Positions 1 to 9,522 of a stretch of 64,000 nt of DNA are shown one piece after another. The first letter of the stretch is position 1; the number at the start of each line of letters is the position of its first letter. This DNA is from Paraglaciecola mesophila KMM 241 (lineage in GTDB: Bacteria; Pseudomonadota; Gammaproteobacteria; Enterobacterales; Alteromonadaceae). Under the pieces are notes generated by a model. It was not told the origin of the DNA. It made no database searches and saw nothing but the letters and a program-made list of their open reading frames with translations. The translations under genes were made by a program, and so were the position numbers. Location: positions 26,462-90,461 of the forward strand of contig NZ_BAEP01000064.1 of NCBI RefSeq assembly GCF_000315015.1. The letters are read 5' to 3'.

Positions 1-1032
1 CGACATCTAGAGTTTTCCAGTTACACCTTCATCAGAAAGGGCGTCAGTGAGGCGTTGTTTGACAGTTTTGCTATCGAGTTTGTACCCCAGCAATGGTTTG
101 ACGAACTGGTTGGCGATCTTGTTAGTGCTGTTAACGTCATTTTAAGTGCAGAACCACCTAGTGACGAGTTGCTTTGTCAGGCATTTGAAAACCATCAGGT
201 GTTAGGCAGCACGGTATCCAGTGGACGAGCAAATGTATTTACCTCCTTTCGAATTCACAGTGATGGCTTTTCTCGGGTGTATATTCAAACATCGGTTCTG
301 AATACCTATCAAGCTGGGCGCTTGGTACAACGTTTACTGGAAATTGAAACCTATCAAATGATGGCGCTATTAAGTTTGCCCATCGCTAAAGCGTTATCAG
401 CTGACGTGGCACAAATAGAACAACGTTTGGTGGGGATAAATCAAAGTATGGCGAGCATTAACGAGGCTGATGATGGAGAAATGCTTAGCACTTTGTCGCA
501 TTTAGCCAGTCAAACAGAGCAAATACTGGCTGATATTAGCTATCGCTTTAGCGCCACGGATGCCTATTATGAACTCGTGTGCTCACGAATCTCCCAGCTC
601 AAAGAGCAAGAGCTCAGCCATAAAGAACGCTTAAGCGAGTTTGTCACTCGAAGGCTTAGTCCAGGTGTTAAGACGTGCCAGGCGTTAACGCGCCGGTTAG
701 ATGCCTTAACCTCTCGCATAGAGCGGGCAAGTGGTTTACTGCGAACACGTGTTGACCTATCTATTGAGCAACAAAACCAAAAACTGCTTGCGGCAATCAA
801 TCGACGTGGCGAAGTGCAGTTGCGATTGCAACAAATAGTGGAAGGCGTGTCGATTGTGGCGATTGTATATTATTCTATGAGCCTGCTAGATTACGTACTA
901 AATGCCTTTGCATCGGTTAATTTAGCGCTTGATAAAATCCTAGTGAAGGGCGTTGCTGTTCCAACACTTTTACTATTTACTTGGCTCCTAATGCGCTTTC
1001 TCTTGCGGGCAATCAAAAAACAATTCCAGTAA
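1..1032 (+). CDS. DUF3422 family membrane-anchored protein, 5' end cut by window edge
   Basis: The reading frame is open from base 1 and starts RHLEFSSYTF, so the first possible start inside the window (TTG at 55) is not the real start. The H-EF-SYTF motif followed by a long helical middle matches my memory of DUF3422, described as a predicted membrane-anchored family of roughly 420-440 residues; about 80-100 N-terminal residues would then lie upstream. The middle part is rich in charged helices and probably coiled coil. Two hydrophobic stretches near the C-terminus (around VSIVAIVYYSMSLLDYVL and VAVPTLLLFTWLLMRFLL) should anchor it in the inner membrane, ending in a basic tail. The biochemical role is unknown. 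The family call is moderately sure; the partial status is certain. Confidence 0.75.
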   Translation, partial: RHLEFSSYTFIRKGVSEALFDSFAIEFVPQQWFDELVGDLVSAVNVILSAEPPSDELLCQAFENHQVLGSTVSSGRANVFTSFRIHSDGFSRVYIQTSVLNTYQAGRLVQRLLEIETYQMMALLSLPIAKALSADVAQIEQRLVGINQSMASINEADDGEMLSTLSHLASQTEQILADISYRFSATDAYYELVCSRISQLKEQELSHKERLSEFVTRRLSPGVKTCQALTRRLDALTSRIERASGLLRTRVDLSIEQQNQKLLAAINRRGEVQLRLQQIVEGVSIVAIVYYSMSLLDYVLNAFASVNLALDKILVKGVAVPTLLLFTWLLMRFLLRAIKKQFQ

Positions 1033-1247
1033 CGTTTTTATTTGCTTGGTTTCTTTTTTACTTCCTTTTACTCGATTCAGCTAAGCCAGCGAGAACAACT
1101 GTCTTTGATTAAAGCTTCCCTCCTTAAGTACTAGTTCTTTTTCGTCATACTAAATAATGCGTGATTTCATTACCACGAGTAATTTTTTAGCAAGGCTGGT
1201 GTTTATATGATCCCGTTGAACGATAACAAAAAACGGGAAACACAATC

Positions 1248-2405
1248 ATGAACACATTAACTAAATTTGGCGCCTTGTCAGTGGCTATAGCTTCCTCTTT
1301 CAGTGCCGCAGCTAAAATAGACATATACGAAAATAACGGTTTGAGCTTCAGTGCTGACGGTTTGGTCAATGCCTTTTACTCCAATAGTTCAATTGAAACC
1401 ACCGATGCAACAGGGGTAGGTACAGACAGAGATCAGTCTCGAGTACGTATGGGATTTTTACCCAATAATGTGGGGTTTAATTTTTCAAATCAGTTGTCAG
1501 ATATGAAGATTGAAATGCGCTCTTCTTTTTGGGTATCCATAAACGATTCCGATAACAATCGAGACGCATCGCCAGCTGATTTGGGCACCGGCTCATTGAT
1601 TGATGTGCGCCAATTTTATGCGACGGTTAAAGCTGATTGGGGGGAAGTGCTTATCGGTAAAGACTTCGGTTTGTTTAACCGCGCCAGTATTTTAAACGAT
1701 GAATTACTCTTGGGTTTCGGTCAAACCTCTGACTTTTTTGGCTTAGTTGATGGCGGGAACGTAACTTTCGGTAATATCAGTACCGGCTATACGTATCCGT
1801 TTCCTAAGGCTCAAATCACTTATCGGTCTCCTGAATTCAATGGTTTCAAAATTGCAGTTGGCCTGATGGATCCTAATAAATTGTCGTCTGATTCTTCTGA
1901 AGACCTACCGCGTTTTGAGGCCGAATTGATGTACAACTCGACCTTCGATAGTGGTTCATTCATGGCATGGTTAAGTGGTGTTAGCCAATCCAGTGAAGTA
2001 GATGGTATAGAACAAAACCAATCCGGCGTAGGCTATGGTGCAAAAGTAAAGTTTGCGGGTCTAGCGTTGAGTGCTTCGGGTTATAGCACTAAAGGGTTAG
2101 GGCATGTCGCAGGGCTCGATCAGTTGGTTGGACCTGAGGTGATCGAAACTGACGGCATGTTGTTTCAAGCGTCCTACACCATGGAAGACCATAGGTTTGT
2201 TGTCACTCATGGAAGAACTGAAGTGGAAAATACCGACAGTGTACTGGATGCCGAACATACGAATACGGGCTTAGCTTACTTTAATACAATTCGCCCTGGA
2301 CTAACTGCTGTTTTCGAATACAACCACACTGAAGCAGACGTAACGAATTCCTTGGCAGGAGAAGATAATGATACGATTTCCGTTGGTGCAGTGGTGACAT
2401 TCTAA
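1248..2405 (+). CDS. Outer-membrane porin-like beta-barrel protein
   Basis: A 385-residue protein with a short Sec signal peptide (about residues 1-22, ending in SAAA). The body alternates polar and aromatic residues with many Gly, Asn and Asp and no long hydrophobic helix, as in Gram-negative porins. The last residue is Phe in the pattern SVGAVVTF, the usual C-terminal signature recognised by the BAM machinery. Segments such as the FYATVKADWGEVLIGKDFG stretch resemble the conserved strand and loop region of general porins. It should sit in the outer membrane and allow diffusion of small solutes; the substrate is unknown. It lies just upstream of the response-regulator gene, so a role in uptake linked to that system is possible but only inferred. 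Confidence 0.8.
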   Translation: MNTLTKFGALSVAIASSFSAAAKIDIYENNGLSFSADGLVNAFYSNSSIETTDATGVGTDRDQSRVRMGFLPNNVGFNFSNQLSDMKIEMRSSFWVSINDSDNNRDASPADLGTGSLIDVRQFYATVKADWGEVLIGKDFGLFNRASILNDELLLGFGQTSDFFGLVDGGNVTFGNISTGYTYPFPKAQITYRSPEFNGFKIAVGLMDPNKLSSDSSEDLPRFEAELMYNSTFDSGSFMAWLSGVSQSSEVDGIEQNQSGVGYGAKVKFAGLALSASGYSTKGLGHVAGLDQLVGPEVIETDGMLFQASYTMEDHRFVVTHGRTEVENTDSVLDAEHTNTGLAYFNTIRPGLTAVFEYNHTEADVTNSLAGEDNDTISVGAVVTF

Positions 2406-2453
2406 GCTGAATAAACTGCAGCGAACTGAAGAGTTCCCAAATGGACAGGGTAA

Positions 2454-2675
2454 AATTATTGGTGCTGCACCCTCAGCCAAGACCAGGTACAGTTTGAGCA
2501 GGATTATGTTTTGCACTTAGCCATGCTTCATAAGGCGTTAGGTATTGTTAAAACCCATGAACTGCCTTACACCTTTACTGAGTTTGCCGCTATGGGCGAT
2601 AAAATATCAAGCTTGGCAAGTGATACTATGCGCATATCATCTAGGGGCACGCCTGGCATTTTAATTGGAGCCTAA
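2454..2675 (+). pseudogene. Possible decayed gene fragment between porin and response regulator
   Basis: The 412-base gap after the porin contains an open stretch ending at a TAA at 2673-2675. Read in frame it has protein-like composition: a helical part QFEQDYVLHLAMLHKALGIV, then PYTFTEFAAMGDKISSLAS, ending GTPGILIGA. No start codon with a ribosome-binding site precedes it; the first ATG in frame is at 2523. Another frame just upstream (about 2421-2490) also reads as plausible protein (FPNGQGKIIGAAPSAK), which would fit a frameshifted remnant. I do not recognise the family. It could also be a short real gene or chance. Confidence 0.3.
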
Positions 2676-2817
2676 GGTTAATCGGAAAGTTTTATTACCT
2701 GATGCGGTGAAATACCGCATTTTACTGCATTTTTGTGTTAAATAACTGTTAATTTTTGGTGGGTTGAAAGCACTAAATAAGGTAGAATATTTTATTTAAA
2801 ACATAGTGTTAAGCATC

Positions 2818-3474
2818 ATGTATAAAATTCTAGTTGCTGATGATCACCCATTATTCCGTGAAGCGATAATCAATACGATTAGTTCTGCGTTTCCTGGCTC
2901 TACTACCTATGAAACAGAAGACATTGAATCAACGCTTGAGTTAGTCAAAAGCAATGACGAAATAGACTTGATCTTACTCGATTTGAACATGCCTGGGATG
3001 ACGGGTCTTAATGGTTTACTGGATGTTCGCAATGAATGCCCCACCACGCCAGTCGTTATTGTATCGGCTGAAACTGAAAAGCAAAAAATATTGCAGACCC
3101 TTTCTTATGGCGCTGTTGGCTTTATTGCTAAATCTTCATCAAAGCAGGTGATTGGGGAAGCCATTCAAAGTGTGTTTGCTGGAAACGTGTACTTACCGCC
3201 TAATATTATGCGAAGTCAGGCTGTTGCTAACCAGGCAAATGAATGTGAAATTTCTCCCGAAAAAATATCGCTATTGACTCGCCGTGAACTCATCGTGCTA
3301 AAACATTTAACGAAAGGTGAGGCCAATAAACAGATTGCTTATAATCTGCATATTTCAGAGACAACCATTAAGTCTCATGTGTCATCTATCCTTAAAAAGT
3401 TGGGCGCTACAAACCGCGTTAAAGTGGTAGTAGGTTGCGGTGATATTGATTTTAATCAGTATTTAAAACGCTAA
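2818..3474 (+). CDS. NarL/FixJ-type response regulator, EraR-like
   Basis: Two-domain response regulator. The receiver domain (about residues 1-120) has the acidic pair in VADDHP, the phosphoacceptor Asp55 in LILLDLNMPG and the conserved Lys in GFIAKSS. A LuxR-type helix-turn-helix follows (about residues 150-205, LLTRRELIVLKHLTKGEANK). It should bind DNA once phosphorylated, most likely by the adjacent hybrid kinase. I chose ATG 2818 because MYKILVADDHP is the usual start in this group; an in-frame GTG at 2806 adds four residues. The 3' end overlaps the kinase gene on the other strand by four bases. From memory it resembles Pseudomonas EraR, which controls quinoprotein ethanol oxidation; the regulon here is inferred. 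Confidence 0.88.
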   Translation: MYKILVADDHPLFREAIINTISSAFPGSTTYETEDIESTLELVKSNDEIDLILLDLNMPGMTGLNGLLDVRNECPTTPVVIVSAETEKQKILQTLSYGAVGFIAKSSSKQVIGEAIQSVFAGNVYLPPNIMRSQAVANQANECEISPEKISLLTRRELIVLKHLTKGEANKQIAYNLHISETTIKSHVSSILKKLGATNRVKVVVGCGDIDFNQYLKR

Positions 3475-6041
3475 GCTTTTCGTAATAGATAGAGCATAGA
3501 TGTTTTCAGTTTCATGGGTTTTACCGGTTTATTAAGCAACAATATTTTGCTGTTCTTAATTTCATTTTTGAGTGACTGGCTGTAGTTAGCCGTGATCATA
3601 ATAGTAGGCAGGGTGCTTCGCCGCGTTTGGTTGATATGCTGTGCCACATCTACCCCTAGTTCACCATCGTTTAGGTGGTAATCCAACATTAGAATATCCA
3701 CCTCATCGTGAGCAATATTTACCTTTTTCTTTAACTCCTCTAAGCTCACTGCGGTGACGGTGTTGCATCCCCAGCCGTTGAGTAAATGCGACATTCCCTC
3801 ACACACACTGACGTCGTTATCAACTAACCAAATCCGACAATGTGAAAAATCTGTTGGGTTAACAAAATTTTGCGCGCTGGCTAAATATTTTGGCTGCTCC
3901 TGCTTAGCACATATGGGCACGGTGACTGAAAATACAGAACCTTTGCCCAGTTCAGAATTTACGGTGATTTTATGGCCTAGTACATGGGCGATTTTATCGA
4001 CAATGGCCAGTCCTAATCCTAGGCCATTACCAAAGGCGCTTTGAGAGGATTTTAAGCGTTTAAATTCTTTAAAGATTTCGGTGAGCTGATCTTGTGCAAT
4101 GCCGGAGCCGGTATCCCATATTTCTATTGCCACGTGATCACCCCTACGTTTACACCCCAACAATACCTTACCCTGCGCTGCATAACGAAACGCATTAGAC
4201 ATAAAGTTACGCAAAATGCGGGCGAGTAATACGCTGTCGCTATACACTGTGATGTCTGATGGCACGTAGCGTAATTCGATATTGTATTGGCCAGTAGCTT
4301 GTTGGTATTCATTGGCCAGGTTATCCAGCAGCTCTGAGAGTTTAAACACTCCTTTATCTGCTTTTACTACGCCGGCATCCAACTTTGAGATATCTATTAA
4401 TGTACTGATTAAATTCTCTAAATCATCTAAGGAATTGGTTAACGAATTTACGATTGGGAGGGACTCTGTATTAACGAGCGTTTCGCCTAATGAGCTGGTA
4501 AAAAGTTGGGCTGCGTTAAGCGGCTGTAGTAAGTCATGACTAACCGCAGCAAGAAACTTTGTTTTTGAAATGTTGGCAAACTCAGCTTCACGTTTTGCTG
4601 TGGTCAGGTTGACCTGTGCAAGCCTGCGCTCTTCAGCCTCAATGATGAGTTCATCATTGAGGCTTTTGAGCTGGGATGTGCGCTCAGCTACCCGAATTTC
4701 GAGCTGGTCGTGGGCTTTTTGTAGGGCGACTGCGTTGCGTCTGCGTTCTGTTATGTCTCTTACTAAAACAAAAAAACCTTGTACATTACCTTCACTATTG
4801 CGATTAGGTACGTAGGACTTTAGCAAATACCTAGATTCACCAGCGTGATTTTTTTCCGCTATTTCAAAGCTGACACTTTCTCCTTTTAGCGCACGTTCAA
4901 TGTAGGGACGAAGCTGGCTGTAATCAGAATCTACTCGGCTATCTTTGATTGATTCGCCGTCTAGGCTGCCCTGGGGCCAACCATACCAATCTACGTAGAC
5001 TTGGTTGGTGAATTGAAATTTTAAATCACTGCCAATATACGCGATCATGGCTGGTACGTTATCAGTTATCAGTCGCAGCCAACGTTCGCTCTTTTCCAGA
5101 GATTCCGCATAGCGATGACGAACTGTGATATCCGTATAGGTTTTAATCAATTTCCCGTTGAGTAATCTGTGGTCGCGTATTTCTAGTACGGTGCCGTTTG
5201 AGAGAGTTTGTACATAATAACCGTCTTTATTCCGGGGGCGTTCGCCGAGTTCCAATTCGGTCAAATTAGTTAAATGCTGAAAGTAAGGCATAGAACGCAA
5301 TTGATTCGGGGAAAGCTGACTCATTTGCACAAATCGGTTATTCCACACTTCAATTTGATTGGCATTACTGATCATGACAACCCCTTGGGATAAGTTGTCT
5401 ATTAAGCCTTGTAGCAGCATGGACTTTTGAATCATGCCTTGTTCGTAGCGCGCTGTCTCGGCTACTTTGACATCTGTGATGTCAGTGTACAACATCACCC
5501 AACCACCTTCGCTTGTGCGCCGCTCGTTTAGTTGAAACCAACGTCCATCGGCTAATTGATACACCGGACTGCTTTGTTCGCCCCCCGGGCTTGCACGCCT
5601 GATCATACCGCTGGATTTTGCTCTATCTTTCAAATCGTTGAAATTGGCGCCTTCTTTAATAGCCAATCCTGTTTTACCCCAGAACGTGGCAAAGTTAGAA
5701 TTTTGTAGCAGTATCAACCCGTCACTATCGAGCAGTACAAAGGCTTCAGATATACTTTCTATGGCGTCAATAAAACGTTGTTTAAAGATATTCGCATCTT
5801 CGTTGGCTTGCTTTAGTGCGCGGTGGCTATGCTCAACCTCGGCCAAGGTTTCATTTAAAATCTGAGTTTTTTCTCTGACCTGTTCAGCTAAGTGCACGGA
5901 ATGTTCAAACGCCGCGTAAGGCGCATATTGATTCCCCCCGCCTTGTTCAACTCTAGAAATGAGTGCCTCATTAATTTTTTTAAGCTTGGTGTTTTCAGCT
6001 CTTAACTTGGCTAACTCTTGTTGTAATTCTTGCCCACTCAT
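3471..6041 (-). CDS. Hybrid sensor histidine kinase with three PAS domains and a receiver
   Basis: An 856-residue soluble hybrid kinase. An N-terminal coiled coil (about 1-90) is followed by three PAS domains (about 90-195, 205-310 and 322-435) and a second coiled coil. The dimerisation domain has the phospho-His at 502 in AAVSHDLLQPLNA. The ATPase domain has its N box around 612-616 and DTGSG at 643-647, and a C-terminal receiver has Asp787 in LMLDYHL. No membrane segment is visible, so it should sense a cytoplasmic or redox signal. Its start codon overlaps the stop of the FIST gene (ATGA) behind a strong GGAGG site, so the two are translationally coupled. The architecture fits the ErcS'/NahK group; signalling to the neighbouring response regulator is inferred. 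Confidence 0.9.
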   Translation of the reverse strand: MSGQELQQELAKLRAENTKLKKINEALISRVEQGGGNQYAPYAAFEHSVHLAEQVREKTQILNETLAEVEHSHRALKQANEDANIFKQRFIDAIESISEAFVLLDSDGLILLQNSNFATFWGKTGLAIKEGANFNDLKDRAKSSGMIRRASPGGEQSSPVYQLADGRWFQLNERRTSEGGWVMLYTDITDVKVAETARYEQGMIQKSMLLQGLIDNLSQGVVMISNANQIEVWNNRFVQMSQLSPNQLRSMPYFQHLTNLTELELGERPRNKDGYYVQTLSNGTVLEIRDHRLLNGKLIKTYTDITVRHRYAESLEKSERWLRLITDNVPAMIAYIGSDLKFQFTNQVYVDWYGWPQGSLDGESIKDSRVDSDYSQLRPYIERALKGESVSFEIAEKNHAGESRYLLKSYVPNRNSEGNVQGFFVLVRDITERRRNAVALQKAHDQLEIRVAERTSQLKSLNDELIIEAEERRLAQVNLTTAKREAEFANISKTKFLAAVSHDLLQPLNAAQLFTSSLGETLVNTESLPIVNSLTNSLDDLENLISTLIDISKLDAGVVKADKGVFKLSELLDNLANEYQQATGQYNIELRYVPSDITVYSDSVLLARILRNFMSNAFRYAAQGKVLLGCKRRGDHVAIEIWDTGSGIAQDQLTEIFKEFKRLKSSQSAFGNGLGLGLAIVDKIAHVLGHKITVNSELGKGSVFSVTVPICAKQEQPKYLASAQNFVNPTDFSHCRIWLVDNDVSVCEGMSHLLNGWGCNTVTAVSLEELKKKVNIAHDEVDILMLDYHLNDGELGVDVAQHINQTRRSTLPTIMITANYSQSLKNEIKNSKILLLNKPVKPMKLKTSMLYLLRKA

Positions 6042-7183
6042 TTGTTACCTCCGGCGATGAAAACGCCGGTGAACGTTTGATTTAAATGCGTGCCATCAAT
6101 ATGTTCTCCATAAGTGTTGAAACCACGTATGTTGTATCGCTGTTGCAACTCCTTAGCTTGCTGGAGTTGCTGGCGCTGCTCTATTTCGAGACGGCGCAAG
6201 AAACAATCGCAAGTCAATACCAATTCAGGCTCTCCATACTGGGAGGTCATACGACTCAACTCGCTGCTAAGTGATGCGAAAATATCATCCATCACCACAG
6301 TACTCAGCACAATGCCTACATCTACGGCGCAGTAGAAGGTCAGGCTGAAGTCAGCCTCATTCACTTTTTGAATGGAACGAATATAGTATTGTCCTCCGAC
6401 TTTAACCGCCAATGGATGCAGAGCGAATAGCTCTGGGCTAAGCTCCCCTACGGCTACATTTAATAATCTTGCGTACTCGAGGGCTGCAGGTTCAGCATTT
6501 AACTCAAACACAGTGCGACTGTCGGCATCCGCAGCGGTTACTACGACCTTACTTGTGGGGTATTTAATATGGTTACAACTGAAGACTTCAAATGCACAAG
6601 GGGTATTTACCATCAGAACAATAGCCGCGTTTTGGTAGAACGACCCCTGATAGAACACATGTGTTGTAGCTAGATGTATGTCGTCACCAGCAGAGCCGCC
6701 AAAGTGAGGTATACCGCCTGAAGCTGAGTTGAGGGTGACCAAGAATTGCTCCTCGTCTGCGGATAAACCATCGAGCAACGTCAATAAAAATGAGTTATTT
6801 TTGATTGCAGCAAGTTTTTTGACATAGCAATTTTCGGTTAGCTTGTTAATTGTTTCCTGGGCATCTATTAAGGTGAAGTTCTCCATTGATTCAACGATTT
6901 GCGTGCTAATAGCAAAATAAGAAGCGCTAAAGCCAATGGCGATAATGGAATGCTGTTCGTAACCATTAGGGGTTATTTCACCGGCAGTGGTGCAACCGAC
7001 TAAATCAACGCCTTCAAAAGCAGACGCCATGTTGCTTGCTAAGCGTTGTAATGAGTACACAGATGAACAATAGAAAAGAACAAACGTAATATGAGGGTTT
7101 GACAGTTGTTGACGTAACTCTTGGGCGGCTATGGCTGGGTCAATGGAGCGGGTAATTGCTGTTATTGTTTTTATATTGGACAT
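6038..7183 (-). CDS. FIST domain sensory protein
   Basis: A 381-residue protein with FIST_N and FIST_C features. The N-terminal half holds LVGCTTAGEITPNGY and ALLDGLSADEE-like segments (here LLTLLDGLSADEE), then GGSAGDD. The C-terminal half ends in a domain with CDCFLRRLEIEQ and GFNTYGEHIDGTHLNQTFTG, typical of FIST_C. There is no signal peptide or membrane segment. FIST proteins are thought to bind small ligands such as amino acids and feed signals into kinases or chemoreceptors. Coupling to the PAS kinase by a four-base overlap makes it the likely input module for that kinase. The ligand is unknown. Confidence 0.88.
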   Translation of the reverse strand: MSNIKTITAITRSIDPAIAAQELRQQLSNPHITFVLFYCSSVYSLQRLASNMASAFEGVDLVGCTTAGEITPNGYEQHSIIAIGFSASYFAISTQIVESMENFTLIDAQETINKLTENCYVKKLAAIKNNSFLLTLLDGLSADEEQFLVTLNSASGGIPHFGGSAGDDIHLATTHVFYQGSFYQNAAIVLMVNTPCAFEVFSCNHIKYPTSKVVVTAADADSRTVFELNAEPAALEYARLLNVAVGELSPELFALHPLAVKVGGQYYIRSIQKVNEADFSLTFYCAVDVGIVLSTVVMDDIFASLSSELSRMTSQYGEPELVLTCDCFLRRLEIEQRQQLQQAKELQQRYNIRGFNTYGEHIDGTHLNQTFTGVFIAGGNK

Positions 7184-7377
7184 TATTGAAAGCCTTTATT
7201 CTTTGTTGTGAGCCGAAATCTAGCATCACGTAACGACTGCTCTTTCGCTAATCATATAGTGCAAAATGCTTTTACCAAAGCAGATGAGTAGGGTAAGCAC
7301 GTAGCTTGTGGTCTGTGTTGAAATCAAGCTGATATCACAAACGTTCAGCATTATTTAGGCAGAGTTTCTGCTTAGCG

Positions 7378-9456
7378 TTATTTTACTTCTCGTACTTTTA
7401 TGGATTTTTTATTGTATTTGTCCACCACACACAGTTGAGGACTCTCAATGGTAACAAGGCACTCAAGGCATTGAATACATTCATTATAATCAATGCCACC
7501 AGTCGGCTTTATTGCGTCTATAGCACATTTTTTATTGCGACAAAGTTGACAAGGGCTGCCACATTCTTTGCGGCGCCTTAGCCACTTAAAGAACGGATAA
7601 CGTCCAAGTACGGCTAAGCCGGCACCCAAAGGACATAAATAGCGACAATACACCTTATGAATTTTTAAACTTAAAGCCAGCAATAGCAGCGCATAAAGAA
7701 CGAACGGCCAGTAACGTACAAAATTCAATGTAATGGATGTTTTAAAGGGCTCAATTTCGGCTAGCTTTTCTGCCAATGTAAGGGAATAGAACGAACATGC
7801 TACTAGACCTAGAAGCACTAAGTATTTGATCTTCTGGGCGAACTTGTGATGCTTTGGTGAAATTTTTAATTGGCGAATACGCAACCTTATTGCCAGCATA
7901 CCCATAAATTCTTGAAGTGCACCAAAAGGACATAGCCAGCCGCAAAACACCCCTCGACCCCATAAAAATAGGGTGGCGATCACAAACACCCATAAGATAA
8001 AGATAACCGGATCGAGCAGAAAAACCGTAATATTAAAGTCGCGCCCTAGGGCGAGCAGCAGAGTGTATATATTCACCACGGAAAGTTGGCCTTGGGCGTA
8101 GAAACCCACAAAAAACAGTACAAATATTAAACTGGCGAAACGCAGTCGATGTACTTTGGTTTGGCTTTTGGCTAGGGAGTTTTGCGTGATGAACACCCAT
8201 AAAACGAATAGTAGATAGAGCATGGTGAGGCCAATTTGTACTGGGCGATCCAGCCATATTTTTTGCCACAGTGGACGCTGGCTGATTTTCCTTAATTCAT
8301 CAGGTGTCTCTTCAAACAAGTCTGCGCTTGGGGCACTCGTAAAAGTAAACGTATGTTCTTGTTGATTCAAGAATGACGAATGATAACTCACTAAAAGATT
8401 CAAATTGAATTGTTGGCTGATATCAAACCCAGATTGAGATTTGATGCGAAACACACGTTTATCATCAAATTTTGGTAACTCAATAGCAAAGCTTGGTGGG
8501 TAGAAGCTGTAGAAATCTATGTCTCGTACATCTACCGGAAACCCACCTTGCTCAGCGTTTAATCGGCTGGAGGTTGTTTGGGGAATGAACTCTTCGCTGA
8601 TGAAGGAATATCGCCCTTTGTTGAATAGCATTAAAGCGTGCTCGCCGGGTGCCAGTTCTTCTAAAAGCCGCTTGTACTCTTCGTCACCCAACAGGTTCCT
8701 ACCAATCATCGGGATATTGACGAACGCAACGTAGATATCTATAAAGTCATCATAGCCATCAGATAAGCTTTTAACTTTCTGCGCTAACTTGGAGGAAATG
8801 CTCATTGCCTCTTTCGTGCTTACCACCCAATGGTGAATATACTTTTTTTCGAGCAATTGTTTGAAGGTCAAGGGATGATAGAAATCTTGCTTAATTTGAT
8901 GAGGACGCGCGATTAAAAATCCGTCAAGTTTTTGCCTAGCGACCGCAAGCGCCGAAGCGATGATGGTGTCATTGATAACAAGGACGGAAATTGTCGCTCG
9001 GGTCACACCATCAAAGTAGGTATTTTCAGCTGAGTGTTGTTCACGGCTGTTAATGATGAAGCGTTCTTTGATTGAGTGTCCAGGGTATTGCGCGATAAAG
9101 GAGAACATGGCTTCTTCCCCTAGGCCATGCAAAAAAATCGGTTCGTTATGATTGAGGACTTTAATACCCGTGATGATCCCTTTGGTATCTAAACCGATGA
9201 GAAGGTTGATTGTTTGTCCAGAAAAACCAATAAACTGCGTGAAATCGTCAGACTCAAATGTGTATCCCAGCAACTCATTTAATTGATATACAGGCGTAAC
9301 AGCAATGTCATTAAGTGGCGCCTCGACTCTGGTGGCGCTTGGAAATAATTGTGCAATGTTAGCAGAAACGGTATCTGCGTGACTGGCCAATGAGAAAAAG
9401 GACATCAATGTGCCAATAATCAACGCGAGGTAGTTAAATTGGTAAAGTAAGCGCAT
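7378..9456 (-). CDS. NosR/NirI-like membrane flavo-iron-sulfur protein
   Basis: A 692-residue protein with a signal peptide (about 1-27), a periplasmic FMN-binding domain and a C-terminal membrane part with iron-sulfur motifs. The FMN site reads DGVTRATIS at about 149-157; the usual family pattern has Gly where Arg153 stands here. After a periplasmic region come about five membrane helices carrying two CxxxCP motifs (CGWLCPFGALQEF and CRYLCPLGAGLAV). A cytoplasmic Cys-rich tail (CGSPCQLCRNKKC and CIQCLECLV) should hold two [4Fe-4S] clusters. NosR and NirI pass electrons across the membrane in denitrification, but no nitrous-oxide or nitrite reductase gene is in this window. Its place between the aldehyde dehydrogenase and the FIST gene suggests electron transfer or redox sensing for that locus. 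Confidence 0.85.
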   Translation of the reverse strand: MRLLYQFNYLALIIGTLMSFFSLASHADTVSANIAQLFPSATRVEAPLNDIAVTPVYQLNELLGYTFESDDFTQFIGFSGQTINLLIGLDTKGIITGIKVLNHNEPIFLHGLGEEAMFSFIAQYPGHSIKERFIINSREQHSAENTYFDGVTRATISVLVINDTIIASALAVARQKLDGFLIARPHQIKQDFYHPLTFKQLLEKKYIHHWVVSTKEAMSISSKLAQKVKSLSDGYDDFIDIYVAFVNIPMIGRNLLGDEEYKRLLEELAPGEHALMLFNKGRYSFISEEFIPQTTSSRLNAEQGGFPVDVRDIDFYSFYPPSFAIELPKFDDKRVFRIKSQSGFDISQQFNLNLLVSYHSSFLNQQEHTFTFTSAPSADLFEETPDELRKISQRPLWQKIWLDRPVQIGLTMLYLLFVLWVFITQNSLAKSQTKVHRLRFASLIFVLFFVGFYAQGQLSVVNIYTLLLALGRDFNITVFLLDPVIFILWVFVIATLFLWGRGVFCGWLCPFGALQEFMGMLAIRLRIRQLKISPKHHKFAQKIKYLVLLGLVACSFYSLTLAEKLAEIEPFKTSITLNFVRYWPFVLYALLLLALSLKIHKVYCRYLCPLGAGLAVLGRYPFFKWLRRRKECGSPCQLCRNKKCAIDAIKPTGGIDYNECIQCLECLVTIESPQLCVVDKYNKKSIKVREVK

Positions 9457-9475
9457 GTCGGATCAGCGAATAAAT

Positions 9476-9513
9476 GTACATACCGCCTGCGGACAGAATC
9501 AGGCGGTATGTAC
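9476..9513 (-). terminator. 14-bp perfect inverted repeat downstream of aldehyde dehydrogenase
   Basis: GTACATACCGCCTG at 9476-9489 pairs perfectly with 9500-9513 across a 10-base loop. On the minus strand it follows the aldehyde dehydrogenase stop and is followed by an AT-rich but weak U-tract (ATTTATTC). It lies just before the NosR-like gene start at 9456, so it may reduce read-through or separate the two messages. Confidence 0.65.
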
Positions 9514-9522
9514 TTCTTCAGC

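Noticed and set aside
7378..9456. Denitrification cluster
   Set aside because: Only a NosR-like protein is present; no nitrous-oxide, nitrite or nitric-oxide reductase gene is near.
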